NCBI GenBank assembly: GCA_022710485.1
Contig: JAKLGU010000004.1
Coordinates: 62,001-126,000, forward strand
From: Gemmatimonadota bacterium
GTDB lineage: Bacteria; Gemmatimonadota; Gemmatimonadetes; Gemmatimonadales; GWC2-71-9
Reading direction: 5' to 3'
Length of the DNA stretch: 64,000 nucleotides
A model generated the notes under the pieces. It did no database searches and had not been told where the DNA came from. It saw only the letters and a program-made list of their open reading frames with translations. Positions 20,023-28,435 of this stretch are shown here, in pieces (the first letter of the stretch is position 1; every line of letters starts with the position of its first letter). Made by a program: the position numbers and the translations under genes.

Positions 20023-21462
20023 ATGCGATTTGTGCTCCCGTCGCTGACCCTCGCGCTGGCCCTGACGGCGGCCCCCCTCGCCGCGCAGCGGCCGGACCGG
20101 TTCGACCACCCGCAGCACGCCAAGGTGTTCCCGACCTGCACCGCCTGCCATGCGGGCGCCACGGACGGCACCATGGCGCTGCTCCCGACCGGGAAGGGCT
20201 GCGCCGCCTGCCACGACGGCACCATCGAGCGGCGGGTCAACTGGACGACCCCGGCCCCCGAGGGGAGCAACCTCCGGTTCACCCACACCGAGCACCGCCG
20301 GGAAGTGGCCGAACGCGCGGGCCGCGACTCCACCGTGGCCTGCCAGGCGTGTCACGCGCCGGCTGGCAGCCCCTGGATGACCGTCCAGCCGGCGGTCGTG
20401 GAACAGTGTCTCAGTTGCCACGGCGTGCGCACCGCGCACCTCGCCGCGCCGGACACCGCCTGCGCCACCTGCCACCTGACCCTGGCCCAGGCGACGACGC
20501 TCACCTCGGCCGAGGTGAAGGCGTTCCCGGCTCCTCCATCGCACGACGCGCCCGGCTTCATGGGGGCTGGGGGCCACGGGGCCCAGGCAAAGCTCGGCAC
20601 CGGGCCGGCCACGTATGGGGTGGCCCCCAGCTGCGCCACCTGCCACGCGCAGGACTTCTGCATCACCTGCCACGTGAACGCTCCTGAGACGCCGACCATC
20701 CAGGCGCTGGCGCCGGACCCCCGGTCGCTGGCCATCCCGGTCACGCTGACCGCGCCGGCCACGCACCAGCAGCCGAACTTCGTCACGATGCACGGCAAGC
20801 CGGCCCAGAAGAGCACGGCCGCCTGCCAGACCTGCCACACGCAGGAGAGCTGCGTGGCGTGCCACGTCACGCCACCGAAGCCGGTCACGACCCTCTACGC
20901 CAGCGGGCCCGGGCGTGGCGAGGGCGCGGTGGTGATCCGGAGCCGCCCGGCGAGCCACATGGCGGACTTCAGCGCCATCCACGCCCCGGTGGCCAACAGC
21001 AACCAGCAGTCGTGCCAAGGGTGCCACACCCGGCCGCAATGCCTCGACTGTCACCGTGGCACGCCGGACCGCACGCCGCAGTATCACCCTCAGACGTTCC
21101 TGGAGCGGCACCCGGCCGCCGCGTACTCGAGGGAAACCAACTGCAGCGACTGCCACAACCCGGGCGCCTTCTGCCAGAACTGCCATGCGCAGGCCGGGAT
21201 CGGGAGCCCGAGGGGCGCGCTCGCGGCCGGCTACCACGACGCCTTCAAGGGCTTCCTGCTGAACCACGGCCAGGCCGCCCGCCAGAGCCTCGAGACCTGC
21301 ACCTCATGTCACGTCGAGAAGGACTGCCTCACCTGCCATTCGGCGCTCTACGGACGGGGATTCAACCCGCACGGCCCCGGCTTCGATGCCGATCAGCTTC
21401 GGGAGAAGAACCCGCAGATGTGTACCGTCTGTCATGGCAGCAGGGTGCCGGGAGGGAAGTGA
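20023..21462 (+). CDS. Secreted 16-haem c-type cytochrome
   Basis: A 479-residue protein with a Sec signal (MRFVLPSLTLALALTAAPLAAQ) and 16 CxxCH motifs from CTACH (about residue 39) to CTVCH near the C-terminus. Many extra His residues, as in DHPQHAK and THTEHRR, can serve as distal ligands. No membrane anchor, so it is probably periplasmic or threaded through the barrel encoded upstream. Last gene of the four-gene operon, followed by a strong hairpin terminator at 21521-21552. Confidence 0.9.
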   Translation: MRFVLPSLTLALALTAAPLAAQRPDRFDHPQHAKVFPTCTACHAGATDGTMALLPTGKGCAACHDGTIERRVNWTTPAPEGSNLRFTHTEHRREVAERAGRDSTVACQACHAPAGSPWMTVQPAVVEQCLSCHGVRTAHLAAPDTACATCHLTLAQATTLTSAEVKAFPAPPSHDAPGFMGAGGHGAQAKLGTGPATYGVAPSCATCHAQDFCITCHVNAPETPTIQALAPDPRSLAIPVTLTAPATHQQPNFVTMHGKPAQKSTAACQTCHTQESCVACHVTPPKPVTTLYASGPGRGEGAVVIRSRPASHMADFSAIHAPVANSNQQSCQGCHTRPQCLDCHRGTPDRTPQYHPQTFLERHPAAAYSRETNCSDCHNPGAFCQNCHAQAGIGSPRGALAAGYHDAFKGFLLNHGQAARQSLETCTSCHVEKDCLTCHSALYGRGFNPHGPGFDADQLREKNPQMCTVCHGSRVPGGK

Positions 21463-21520
21463 CTTCGGCGGGGCAGCTGGGCAGGGGGGCGGCGAGGCAG
21501 GGATGCAGGACGCGGCGCAG

Positions 21521-21552
21521 AACGGCCCCGGGCGATGACGCCCGGGGCCGTT
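21521..21552. terminator. Bidirectional hairpin terminator
   Basis: A perfect 14-bp stem (AACGGCCCCGGGCG / CGCCCGGGGCCGTT) with loop ATGA, between the convergent 16-haem cytochrome gene and hsp20. No strong T-run follows on either strand. Nearly identical arms recur at 23586-23618. Confidence 0.75.
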
Positions 21553-21590
21553 CGTCGGTGTGGCGGCCAGCAGATCCGCTTGCCGGCGGC

Positions 21591-22043
21591 CTACCTGATG
21601 AGGATCTTGCTCGTGACCGCCGACGGCACCTTCGGCAGGTGGACGAGCAGCACGCCCTCCTGGTAGGTGGCGGTGATCTGTTCCGCCACGACCGGCGCCG
21701 GGAGTCGGATCATCCGCCGGAACTCGCCCCATGCCCGTTCCGTGTGGACAAAGCGGTCATGCTCCTCCGCCGAGGGGAGTTCGCGGCGGCCGCTCAGGGT
21801 GAGCAGCGTCCCGGCGAGGGAAATGTCGAGGTTCTCCCGGTGGGCGCCCGGGACATCGAGCCGGACCACATACTCGGTGGCGGTCTCGAGCAGGTCGAAC
21901 GGGGGGAGCCATGCCTCGGGAGCCGGTGCCGGCGTCCTGAACAGGGCCTCGGGGGCCAGGGTGGTCCGGAACAGGCGATCGAACACCTGGTCGATGTCGT
22001 CCCGCACCTTGGCCATGACGGGTGCAGCCTTCACGATTCTCAT
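21591..22043 (-). CDS. Hsp20 small heat-shock protein (first copy)
   Basis: A 150-residue alpha-crystallin-domain chaperone that holds unfolding proteins in the cytoplasm. The domain spans about 48-140, with DVPGAHRENLDISL and a C-terminal ILIR that supplies the I-x-I/V type tail. AGGAGG six bases before the ATG fixes the start. Divergent from ubiA; a second Hsp20 lies 1.1 kb away in inverted orientation with related flanks. Confidence 0.95.
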   Translation of the reverse strand: MRIVKAAPVMAKVRDDIDQVFDRLFRTTLAPEALFRTPAPAPEAWLPPFDLLETATEYVVRLDVPGAHRENLDISLAGTLLTLSGRRELPSAEEHDRFVHTERAWGEFRRMIRLPAPVVAEQITATYQEGVLLVHLPKVPSAVTSKILIR

Positions 22044-22119
22044 TGGATCCTCCTGATGGAGATCGTGCCACCACGATACCACGCCTGCCCTGAGGCCGGC
22101 GTGAAGAGGTGTTGAAGCG

Positions 22120-23031
22120 ATGTCCACGAAGTTCGCCCAGGGCCTCTGGCGGCTCGCCGATCCCAAAATTTCGCTTGCCTCCGCCGCCGGGATGCTGCTT
22201 GGCGCGTCCTCGGCGGCCGCTGCGGGCCCGATCGCCGTGGGGTGGCTCCTTCTGACCGTCCTGGGGATCTTCGCCATAGAGGTGGCCAAGAACGCGTCAG
22301 GCGAGGTGTTCGACTGGGACTCCGGCACCGACCTCCGGGTCCGGAAGGAGGACCGGACCCCGTTTTCCGGGGGGAAGCGGGTCCTCGTGGACGCGCTGCT
22401 AACCCGGCACCAGGCCTGGGGCATCGCGATCGGGGGGTATCTCCTCGGAGCCATGGCGGGGCTGGTGATCGTCGGGTGGCGCGAGCCGACCGTGGCCTGG
22501 TTCGGGTTGGCGGGGATGGCGTTCGCCTTCTTCTACCACGCCCCGCCCTTCCGGCTCAGCTACCGCGGACTCGGCGAGCTGGCGGTGGCCGTTTCCTATG
22601 GCCCGCTCGTCACCACCGGCACCTATCTCGTCCAGCGCGGCGGGGTCCCGACCAGCATCCTGTTCCTTTCCCTGCCGCTCGGCGTGCTGATCGCCGCCTT
22701 CCTCTGGATCAACGAGCTTCCCGACTATTCCGCCGACGCCCTCTCGGGCAAGCGGACCCTGGTGGTGCGGCTGGGACGCGCCGGCGCCGCCGAGGGCTTC
22801 GCGTGGCTTGGGATCGCCGCGGCGGCCATCCTGGCGTTGCTCCCCGCCGCGGGACTGCCCCCGTCGGTGTGGCTGGGCGGCGTGGCGGCATTCCGGTTCG
22901 TGCCCGCCGCGCACATCCTGATGGCCTCACCGGAGGACACCCCGCGGCTCGTCCCGGCGCAGGCGATGGCGCTGCAGGCGTTCCTGCTGTATGCCGTCGG
23001 CGCCTCCGCCGGCATGCTGCTCGGTCGCTGA
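22120..23031 (+). CDS. UbiA-family prenyltransferase
   Basis: A 303-residue polytopic membrane enzyme of the UbiA superfamily, which attaches prenyl chains to aromatic or quinone precursors. The two Asp-rich signatures are visible: NASGEVFDWDSGTD (about 59-72) and DYSADALSGKRTLVVRLG (about 202-219). The general pattern is closest to MenA-like enzymes, so a menaquinone role is plausible, but the substrate cannot be fixed from sequence. It sits alone between two hsp20 genes, 76 bases from the divergent one. Confidence 0.88.
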   Translation: MSTKFAQGLWRLADPKISLASAAGMLLGASSAAAAGPIAVGWLLLTVLGIFAIEVAKNASGEVFDWDSGTDLRVRKEDRTPFSGGKRVLVDALLTRHQAWGIAIGGYLLGAMAGLVIVGWREPTVAWFGLAGMAFAFFYHAPPFRLSYRGLGELAVAVSYGPLVTTGTYLVQRGGVPTSILFLSLPLGVLIAAFLWINELPDYSADALSGKRTLVVRLGRAGAAEGFAWLGIAAAAILALLPAAGLPPSVWLGGVAAFRFVPAAHILMASPEDTPRLVPAQAMALQAFLLYAVGASAGMLLGR

Positions 23032-23122
23032 CCGCGTCGGAGAAGGAAGTTTCGCCGCCGGTTCATCGTCGTTTCACGCCTCCGGTCGTAGCTTGCGGTC
23101 GCACCATTCACCAGGGGGCGTT

Positions 23123-23563
23123 ATGAAACTCGCCAAGCTGAACCCGATCCTCGGCAACGTGGAGAAGATCGATCGTCTGTTCGATCCCTTCCTCACGGGG
23201 CCGCTCTTCCCCGAGTTCGCGGTCAAGGGATTCGAGGGCGCATGGCTTCCGACGCTGGACCTCGCCGAGAACGACAAGGCGTTCATGGTCCGGATCGAGG
23301 TGCCGGGCATGCCCAAGGAGAACTTGGACGTGAAGCTCACAGGTGAGGTGCTGACCATCACAGGCCATCGCGAGGCCGCGAAGGAAGTTCCCGGCGAGAA
23401 CTACCTGTACCGGGAGCGCGAGGCCGGCAAGTTCGTCCGGACCATCCGGCTGCCGGCGCACGTGGTGGAGGGGAAGATCGAGGCGCACTACACCGACGGC
23501 GTGCTCAACGTGACGCTGCCGAAGGCCGCACCGGAAGTGCGGAGCAAGATCACCATCAAGTAA
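23123..23563 (+). CDS. Hsp20 small heat-shock protein (second copy)
   Basis: A 146-residue small heat-shock protein. The alpha-crystallin domain runs about 42-135 with EVPGMPKENLDVKLTGEVLT, and the C-terminus is KITIK (I-x-I motif). ATG at 23123 follows a GGGGCG ribosome binding site. It is clearly paralogous to the copy at 21591-22043 but diverged. The 19-base motif at 23062-23080 upstream also occurs upstream of the other copy. Confidence 0.95.
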   Translation: MKLAKLNPILGNVEKIDRLFDPFLTGPLFPEFAVKGFEGAWLPTLDLAENDKAFMVRIEVPGMPKENLDVKLTGEVLTITGHREAAKEVPGENYLYREREAGKFVRTIRLPAHVVEGKIEAHYTDGVLNVTLPKAAPEVRSKITIK

Positions 23564-23585
23564 GGCGATCTGCGCCTCGAAGGAC

Positions 23586-23618
23586 GAACGGCCCCGGGCA
23601 TGTCGCCCGGGGCCGTTC
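23586..23618. terminator. Hairpin terminator after second hsp20
   Basis: A 14-bp perfect stem (GAACGGCCCCGGGC / GCCCGGGGCCGTTC) with loop ATGTC, between convergent hsp20 and glpK. The arms match those at 21521-21552. Confidence 0.75.
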
Positions 23619-23630
23619 CGCGTGGTGAGG

Positions 23631-25121
23631 TCATTGGTCCCGTTTCTCGAATCGGGCCCACGCAAGGGCCGCGTGCACGGCCCGGTCCCAGCCCTCGCGG
23701 CCCCGCCTCCGTTCCGCCTCGGTGGACGCCGGCTCGAACCGGGCGAAGCGCCTCCCCTCGAGAAACTGGGCGGTATCGCGCCACACCCCGAGGGTGATCC
23801 CGGCCAGCCCTGCCGCGCCGAGCGCGGTGGTCTCGAACATGTCGGGCCGTTCCACGGGCGCCCCGAGCGCGTCGGCTAGGAACTGCATGAGCCAGTCGTT
23901 GGCGCTCGCGCCCCCGTCCACCCGGAGCGCCCCCGCCCCGAGGCGCGCGTCGTCCCGCATCAATTCCACCAGCTCCGCACTGCTGAACGCCATCGCCTCG
24001 AGCGCGGCGCGCACCAGGTGCGCGCGGGTGGTTCCTCTGGTGAGGCCGGTGACGGTGCCGCGCGCCTCCGCTTCCCAGTGGGGGGAGCCGAGGCCGACGA
24101 ACGCCGGGACGAAATGGACGCCGCCGGTGTCCGGCACGCTGCGGGCCAGCGCCTCCGACTCGTCGGCGCGGGCCACGATCCCCAGGCCGTCTCGGAGCCA
24201 CTGGACGGCGGCGCCGGCGATGAAGACGCTGCCTTCGAGCGCGTACGCCGGTTCGCCGCGGGGGCCGCAGGCGGCGGTGGCCAAGAGGCCGTGCGGCGAG
24301 CGCGGTCGGCGATCGCCGGTGTGCATGAGCAGGAACGTGCCCGTGCCATAGGTGTTCTTGGCGCTCCCCGCTTCGACGCACCCCTGCCCGAAGAGCGCAG
24401 ACTGCTGATCCCCGGCGATCCCGGCGATCGGCATCGCGTGGCCGAAATGCCCGGGCCGGCACTCGCCGCTCACCGCGCCGGATGGCACGATCGTCGGCAG
24501 CAGGGCCGCGGGGATCGAGAAGAGCGTGATGAGTTCCGGATCCCAGGCCCGCGACTCGAGGCCGTAGAGCATGGTCCGCGAGGCGTTGGTATGGTCGGTG
24601 GCGTGCACCGCGCCGTTGGTGAGCCTTGCGACAAGCCAGCTGTCGACCGTTCCCGCGGCGAGCTCCCCTCGTTCCGCCCGGCGCCGCACCTCCCCGTCCG
24701 CCAGCATCAGCTCGAGTTTCGTCGCGGAGAAATAGGGGTCCGGAACGAGGCCGGTCTTTTCCCGAAGCATCTCGGCGAGACCCAGCGCGCGGAGCTCGGC
24801 GCAGCGGGCGGCGGTCCGGCGATCCTGCCAGACGATGGCCCGCCCCAGCGGCTCGAGCGTCTTCCGGTCCCAGAGCAGGACCGTCTCGCGCTGGTTGGTG
24901 ATCCCGAGCCCGACAGGGTGTTCCCCAGCCTGGGCAATCGCCTCCCGCCCGGCCTCGATGGCGCCGCGGAAGAGGTCCATCGGGTCATGTTCGACCCAGC
25001 CGGGGCGGGGGAAGTGCTGCGGGAGCTCCCGGTATCCGCGGCCGATGACGGACCCGTCCGCGTGGATCACGAGGGCGGTCGTGCCGGTGGTGCCCGAATC
25101 GATGGAGAGAATCGAGGACAT
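23631..25121 (-). CDS. glpK: Glycerol kinase
   Basis: A 496-residue FGGY-family kinase converting glycerol to glycerol 3-phosphate with ATP. The N-terminus SILSIDSGTTGTTALV is the family phosphate-binding motif; ITNQRETVLLWD and later GVAGDQQ-like text (GIAGDQQSALFGQ) and VDGGASANDWLMQFLAD match glycerol kinase rather than other FGGY sugars. Full length. No glycerol transporter or glpD is adjacent; the EamA transporter gene ends one base upstream of its start codon, so they may be co-transcribed. Confidence 0.96.
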   Translation of the reverse strand: MSSILSIDSGTTGTTALVIHADGSVIGRGYRELPQHFPRPGWVEHDPMDLFRGAIEAGREAIAQAGEHPVGLGITNQRETVLLWDRKTLEPLGRAIVWQDRRTAARCAELRALGLAEMLREKTGLVPDPYFSATKLELMLADGEVRRRAERGELAAGTVDSWLVARLTNGAVHATDHTNASRTMLYGLESRAWDPELITLFSIPAALLPTIVPSGAVSGECRPGHFGHAMPIAGIAGDQQSALFGQGCVEAGSAKNTYGTGTFLLMHTGDRRPRSPHGLLATAACGPRGEPAYALEGSVFIAGAAVQWLRDGLGIVARADESEALARSVPDTGGVHFVPAFVGLGSPHWEAEARGTVTGLTRGTTRAHLVRAALEAMAFSSAELVELMRDDARLGAGALRVDGGASANDWLMQFLADALGAPVERPDMFETTALGAAGLAGITLGVWRDTAQFLEGRRFARFEPASTEAERRRGREGWDRAVHAALAWARFEKRDQ

Positions 25122-25122
25122 G

Positions 25123-26043
25123 TTAACGGCTGGGCAGGGGGGCAGCGGGGCGGTTGGCCTGTACCGTCCGCCGGGACAGGAGCACGCCGCTCACGATGAG
25201 CACGGCGCCCCCGATCTGCACCGGACGCGGATGCTCGCCGAGGAGAGGCCACGCCACGAGCATGGCCACGAGCGGGATCATCGAGTTGAAGATGGCGGTC
25301 CGCCCGCTCCCGACCACGCGCACTGCGTTGTTCCAGAGGATGTAGGCGACGACGATGGCGAGCAGGGTGGAATAGGCGACCCCGCTCCAGGCCCGCGGGC
25401 TGAGTCCACCCCAGTCGAGCGCGCGCAGCGACGGCGCGCCCAGGAGCAGGAGCCCCGGCGCGCCGGTCACCATGGTCCAGGTGGTGAGCCGCAGGGTGGA
25501 GATCCGCACCCGGAGAGCCCGCACGCCCAGGGTGAAGACGGCCCAGCAGAGCGTCGCCCCGAAGACGGCGGCATCACCCGCCAGGCGGCCCACGCCGAGC
25601 TCCGCCCCCTTCCCTGCCAGGATCAGCGCCACCCCGGAGAAGCCCAGCAGCCCGCCGGTCACCACCGGCCGCCGCAACGCCTCGATGCCGGTAGCCGCGC
25701 CGAGGAACGCAACGATGAGTGGAGTGGTGGCGACGATGAGCGAGGCGTTGGCCACCGAGGTGTGGGTGAGGCCGTACATGAAGCAGACCTGGTAGAGCGT
25801 GTTCGAGAGCACCCCCATCCAGGCCAGCGGCCACCACGCCTCCCTCGGGGCGCCGACCGAGCCCTCGCGCCACTGGAGCACCGCGAGCAGGATGCAGGCG
25901 GCGAGCGTGAACCGCAGCCCCGCGAAGGCGAGCCCCGACATCTCGCCGAGCGCCATTTTCATGAAGCTGAAGTTGGCGCCCCAGATGAGCACCACGGCCA
26001 GCATGGCCACTTCGGCCCGGACCACCTGCCGCGACTCGGTCAC
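25123..26043 (-). CDS. EamA/DMT-family transporter
   Basis: A 306-residue inner-membrane protein with ten hydrophobic segments in two EamA repeats, typical of the drug/metabolite transporter superfamily. The first repeat includes ILIWGANFSFMKMAL near the N-terminus, and the second has AYILWNNAVRVVGSGRTA near 245. The substrate cannot be predicted. GTG start. Upstream of glpK in the same direction. Confidence 0.9.
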   Translation of the reverse strand: MTESRQVVRAEVAMLAVVLIWGANFSFMKMALGEMSGLAFAGLRFTLAACILLAVLQWREGSVGAPREAWWPLAWMGVLSNTLYQVCFMYGLTHTSVANASLIVATTPLIVAFLGAATGIEALRRPVVTGGLLGFSGVALILAGKGAELGVGRLAGDAAVFGATLCWAVFTLGVRALRVRISTLRLTTWTMVTGAPGLLLLGAPSLRALDWGGLSPRAWSGVAYSTLLAIVVAYILWNNAVRVVGSGRTAIFNSMIPLVAMLVAWPLLGEHPRPVQIGGAVLIVSGVLLSRRTVQANRPAAPLPSR

Positions 26044-26164
26044 GCCACCCCCGACCGGATGGCGCCATGGCCCGACGGCTCCTGAACAGGCACACGGCGC
26101 GTCATGGCATTAAAATGCTCTCGTCACGGAAAGTTGGCCACCGCCCTCCAACCCGACCTCACCC

Positions 26165-26947
26165 ATGTCATTCCAGACCCTGCTCTACGAGGTGCGCGAC
26201 GGCATCGCCATCGTCACCGTCAACCGCCCCGACAAGCTCAACGCCCTCAACGACGCGGTCATCGCGGACCTGGATCAGGCCGTCGCACGGATCGAGGCCG
26301 ACAACGCCGTCAAAGGGGTGATCCTGACCGGCGCCGGCCCAAAGGCTTTCGTGGCCGGGGCCGACATCGGCGAGCTCTCCAAGCAGACCCAGTTCCTGGG
26401 GAAGGCCCGGGCAATGCGCGGGCAGGCGGTCTTCCGGCGCCTCGAGCGGTGCGGCAAGCCGGTCGTGGCCGCCGTGAACGGCTTCGCCCTCGGCGGCGGG
26501 TGCGAGCTGGCCATGGCGTGCCACCTCCGCGTGGCGAGCGAAGGCGCCAAATTCGGGCAGCCTGAGGTGAAGCTGGGCATCGGGCCCGGCTACGGCGGCA
26601 CCGTCCGGCTCCCGCGGCTGGTCGGCAAGGGACGCGCGCTCGACCTCCTGCTCACCGCCCGGATGGTCGGCGCCGAGGAGGCGCTGCAGATGGGGCTCGT
26701 GAATCGGGTGGTGCCTGCCGACAAGCTCATGGCGGAAGCGGAGCAGCTCCTCCGCACCATCCTTGCGAACGGGCCGCTCGCGGTCCGGCTCTGCATCGAG
26801 GCGGTGGACGCCGGGCTGGAGATGAGCCTGGAGGAGGCGCTGCTCCTCGAAGCCAACCACTTCGGGCTGCTGGCGTCCACCGACGACATGCGCGAGGGGA
26901 TGGGTGCCTTCCTGGAGAAGCGGACGGCGTCGTTCCGCGGAAGCTGA
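26165..26947 (+). CDS. Enoyl-CoA hydratase/isomerase family protein
   Basis: A 260-residue crotonase-fold enzyme. The oxyanion-hole text is AFVAGADIGEL (about 61-71). Both catalytic Glu residues of true hydratases are present, in LGGGCELAM and GQPEVKLG, so it probably hydrates short-chain trans-2-enoyl-CoA in fatty-acid beta-oxidation. ATG start. It is six bases upstream of recF in the same direction, probably fortuitous co-transcription. Confidence 0.94.
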   Translation: MSFQTLLYEVRDGIAIVTVNRPDKLNALNDAVIADLDQAVARIEADNAVKGVILTGAGPKAFVAGADIGELSKQTQFLGKARAMRGQAVFRRLERCGKPVVAAVNGFALGGGCELAMACHLRVASEGAKFGQPEVKLGIGPGYGGTVRLPRLVGKGRALDLLLTARMVGAEEALQMGLVNRVVPADKLMAEAEQLLRTILANGPLAVRLCIEAVDAGLEMSLEEALLLEANHFGLLASTDDMREGMGAFLEKRTASFRGS

Positions 26948-26953
26948 AGCGCC

Positions 26954-28036
26954 GTGCATCTTGAGCGCATCGTCCTGCGCGGATTCCGGAACCTCCGCGA
27001 TCTCGAGCTTGCCCTGCCGCCTGCGGGAGCCGTGCTCCTCGGGCCGAACGCCCAGGGCAAGACCAACTTCCTCGAGGCGCTCGGATATCCGGTCCTTTTC
27101 CGCGCCCTACGGGGGGCGACCGACGCCGAGCTGACGCAGTTCGGGGGGCCAGGCTTCCGGGTAGAGGCCGCCTTCCACGACGGCCAGCGGAGCCGGGCCG
27201 CCGAGGTGACCTACACCGCCGGCAACCGCCACAAGCGAATCCTGCTGGACGGTGCGCCGGTGGCGCGGCTCTCCGAGGCGGTCGGCGCGTGGATCGCCGT
27301 GGCGTTCCTGCCAAGGGACGTGGCGCTGGCGGGCGGGCCGGCCACGGAGCGGCGGCAGTATCTGGATCGCATGCTCTCACTCGCCTCGACGGAGTATCTC
27401 CGCGCGCTGGTGAGATACCGGGCCGCGCTGGCCCAGCGAAACGCGGCACTGCGCCAGGGCCAGGAGCCCTTGGCGCGCGCCTTCGACGCCCCGCTCGCAG
27501 CGGCCGGCAGCGAGGTGACCATGCTCCGTCTCCGGTGGGTGACGAGCGCCGCCAGTCGGTTCGCGGAGGGTTTCGCCTCACTCGGTGAGCGCGGGCCGGT
27601 CGGGCTGTCGTACCGCACCGATGCGGCGCTGTCGGACCCACTCGGTTGGACCGAGGCGCTCCAGCGGGTCCGGAGCCGTGACCTGGGCCGAGGGATGACG
27701 ACGATCGGGCCGCACCGGGACGACCTGATCCTCACCGTGGATGGCCGGTCGCTCCGGGAGTACGGATCCACCGGCCAGCTCCGGAGCGCGGCCGTGGCGC
27801 TCAGGCTGCTGGAGTTGACGACCATCGAGGAGGCGAGCGGGGTTCCCCCCGCCCTGCTCCTCGACGATGTCTTCGCCGAACTGGACGCCGACCGACAGGC
27901 TCGGCTAGCGGACCGCCTGCTGGCTCAGCGGGTCGGCCAGGTCTTCGTGACGGCGCCGCGCCGAGACGAACTCCCCTCGGGGCTCCGGTTGCCGGTCTGG
28001 GCTGTCCTCAACGGTGTCATCACGGAAGCGACATGA
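26954..28036 (+). CDS. recF: DNA replication and repair protein RecF
   Basis: A 360-residue SMC-like ATPase that loads RecA at single-strand gaps. Walker A GPNAQGKTN (about 34-42), ABC signature STGQLRSAAVALRLLEL, Walker B ALLLDDVFAELD, all in order. GTG start giving MHLERIVLRGFRNL, the classical N-terminus. It is followed by a DUF721/DciA-like gene (4-base overlap) and then gyrB, a common bacterial order. dnaA and dnaN are not adjacent upstream. Confidence 0.97.
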   Translation: MHLERIVLRGFRNLRDLELALPPAGAVLLGPNAQGKTNFLEALGYPVLFRALRGATDAELTQFGGPGFRVEAAFHDGQRSRAAEVTYTAGNRHKRILLDGAPVARLSEAVGAWIAVAFLPRDVALAGGPATERRQYLDRMLSLASTEYLRALVRYRAALAQRNAALRQGQEPLARAFDAPLAAAGSEVTMLRLRWVTSAASRFAEGFASLGERGPVGLSYRTDAALSDPLGWTEALQRVRSRDLGRGMTTIGPHRDDLILTVDGRSLREYGSTGQLRSAAVALRLLELTTIEEASGVPPALLLDDVFAELDADRQARLADRLLAQRVGQVFVTAPRRDELPSGLRLPVWAVLNGVITEAT

Positions 28037-28371
28037 GCCGAGGAGCACGATCCGTGGACAAGAAGCGGCCGCTGACGCCCCTGTCCCAGGTACTCGAGGA
28101 GTACCTCGCGTCGTCCGGGCTCGGGAAAGGAGTCGAGCGCGCGGAGGTGGTGCAGCGCTGGCCCGAGCTGGTCGGGCCGCAGATCGCCGCGGTCACGCAG
28201 GCGGAATCGGTTTCGGCGGACGGGGTGCTGCGGGTGCGCGTGGCCACGGCGCCGTGGGCCACCGAGTTGAGCCTGATGACGCCGCGGATCCTGGCCCGCG
28301 TCAACGCCGGCCGGAAGGGGAGGATCAATTCGATTCGGTGGATTGCCGGACCGCTTGAACGGAGGGACTGA
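28033..28371 (+). CDS. DUF721 (DciA-like) protein
   Basis: A 112-residue DUF721 protein. The domain has the family pattern WPELVGPQIAAVTQAESVSADGVLRVRV and a C-terminal RINSIRWI strand. DciA proteins load the replicative helicase DnaB in most bacteria that lack DnaC. ATG overlaps the recF stop by four bases. The stop codon lies inside the first unit of a heptamer tandem repeat. Confidence 0.88.
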   Translation: MSRGARSVDKKRPLTPLSQVLEEYLASSGLGKGVERAEVVQRWPELVGPQIAAVTQAESVSADGVLRVRVATAPWATELSLMTPRILARVNAGRKGRINSIRWIAGPLERRD

Positions 28372-28427
28372 GGACTGAGGACTGAGGACTGAGGACTGAG
28401 GACTGAGGACTGAGGACTGAGGACTGA
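28365..28427. repeat. Heptamer tandem repeat (GGACTGA)9
   Basis: Nine perfect copies of GGACTGA, starting within the last codons of the DUF721 gene and ending eight bases before the stop of the convergent LpxR-like gene. A copy-number-variable microsatellite-type repeat; units are identical, which suggests recent slippage. Confidence 0.97.
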
Positions 28428-28435
28428 GCGGGAAG

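Noticed and set aside
28365-28427. Heptamer array considered as a CRISPR-like array
   Set aside because: Units are 7 bases, directly abutting, with no spacers and no cas genes nearby.
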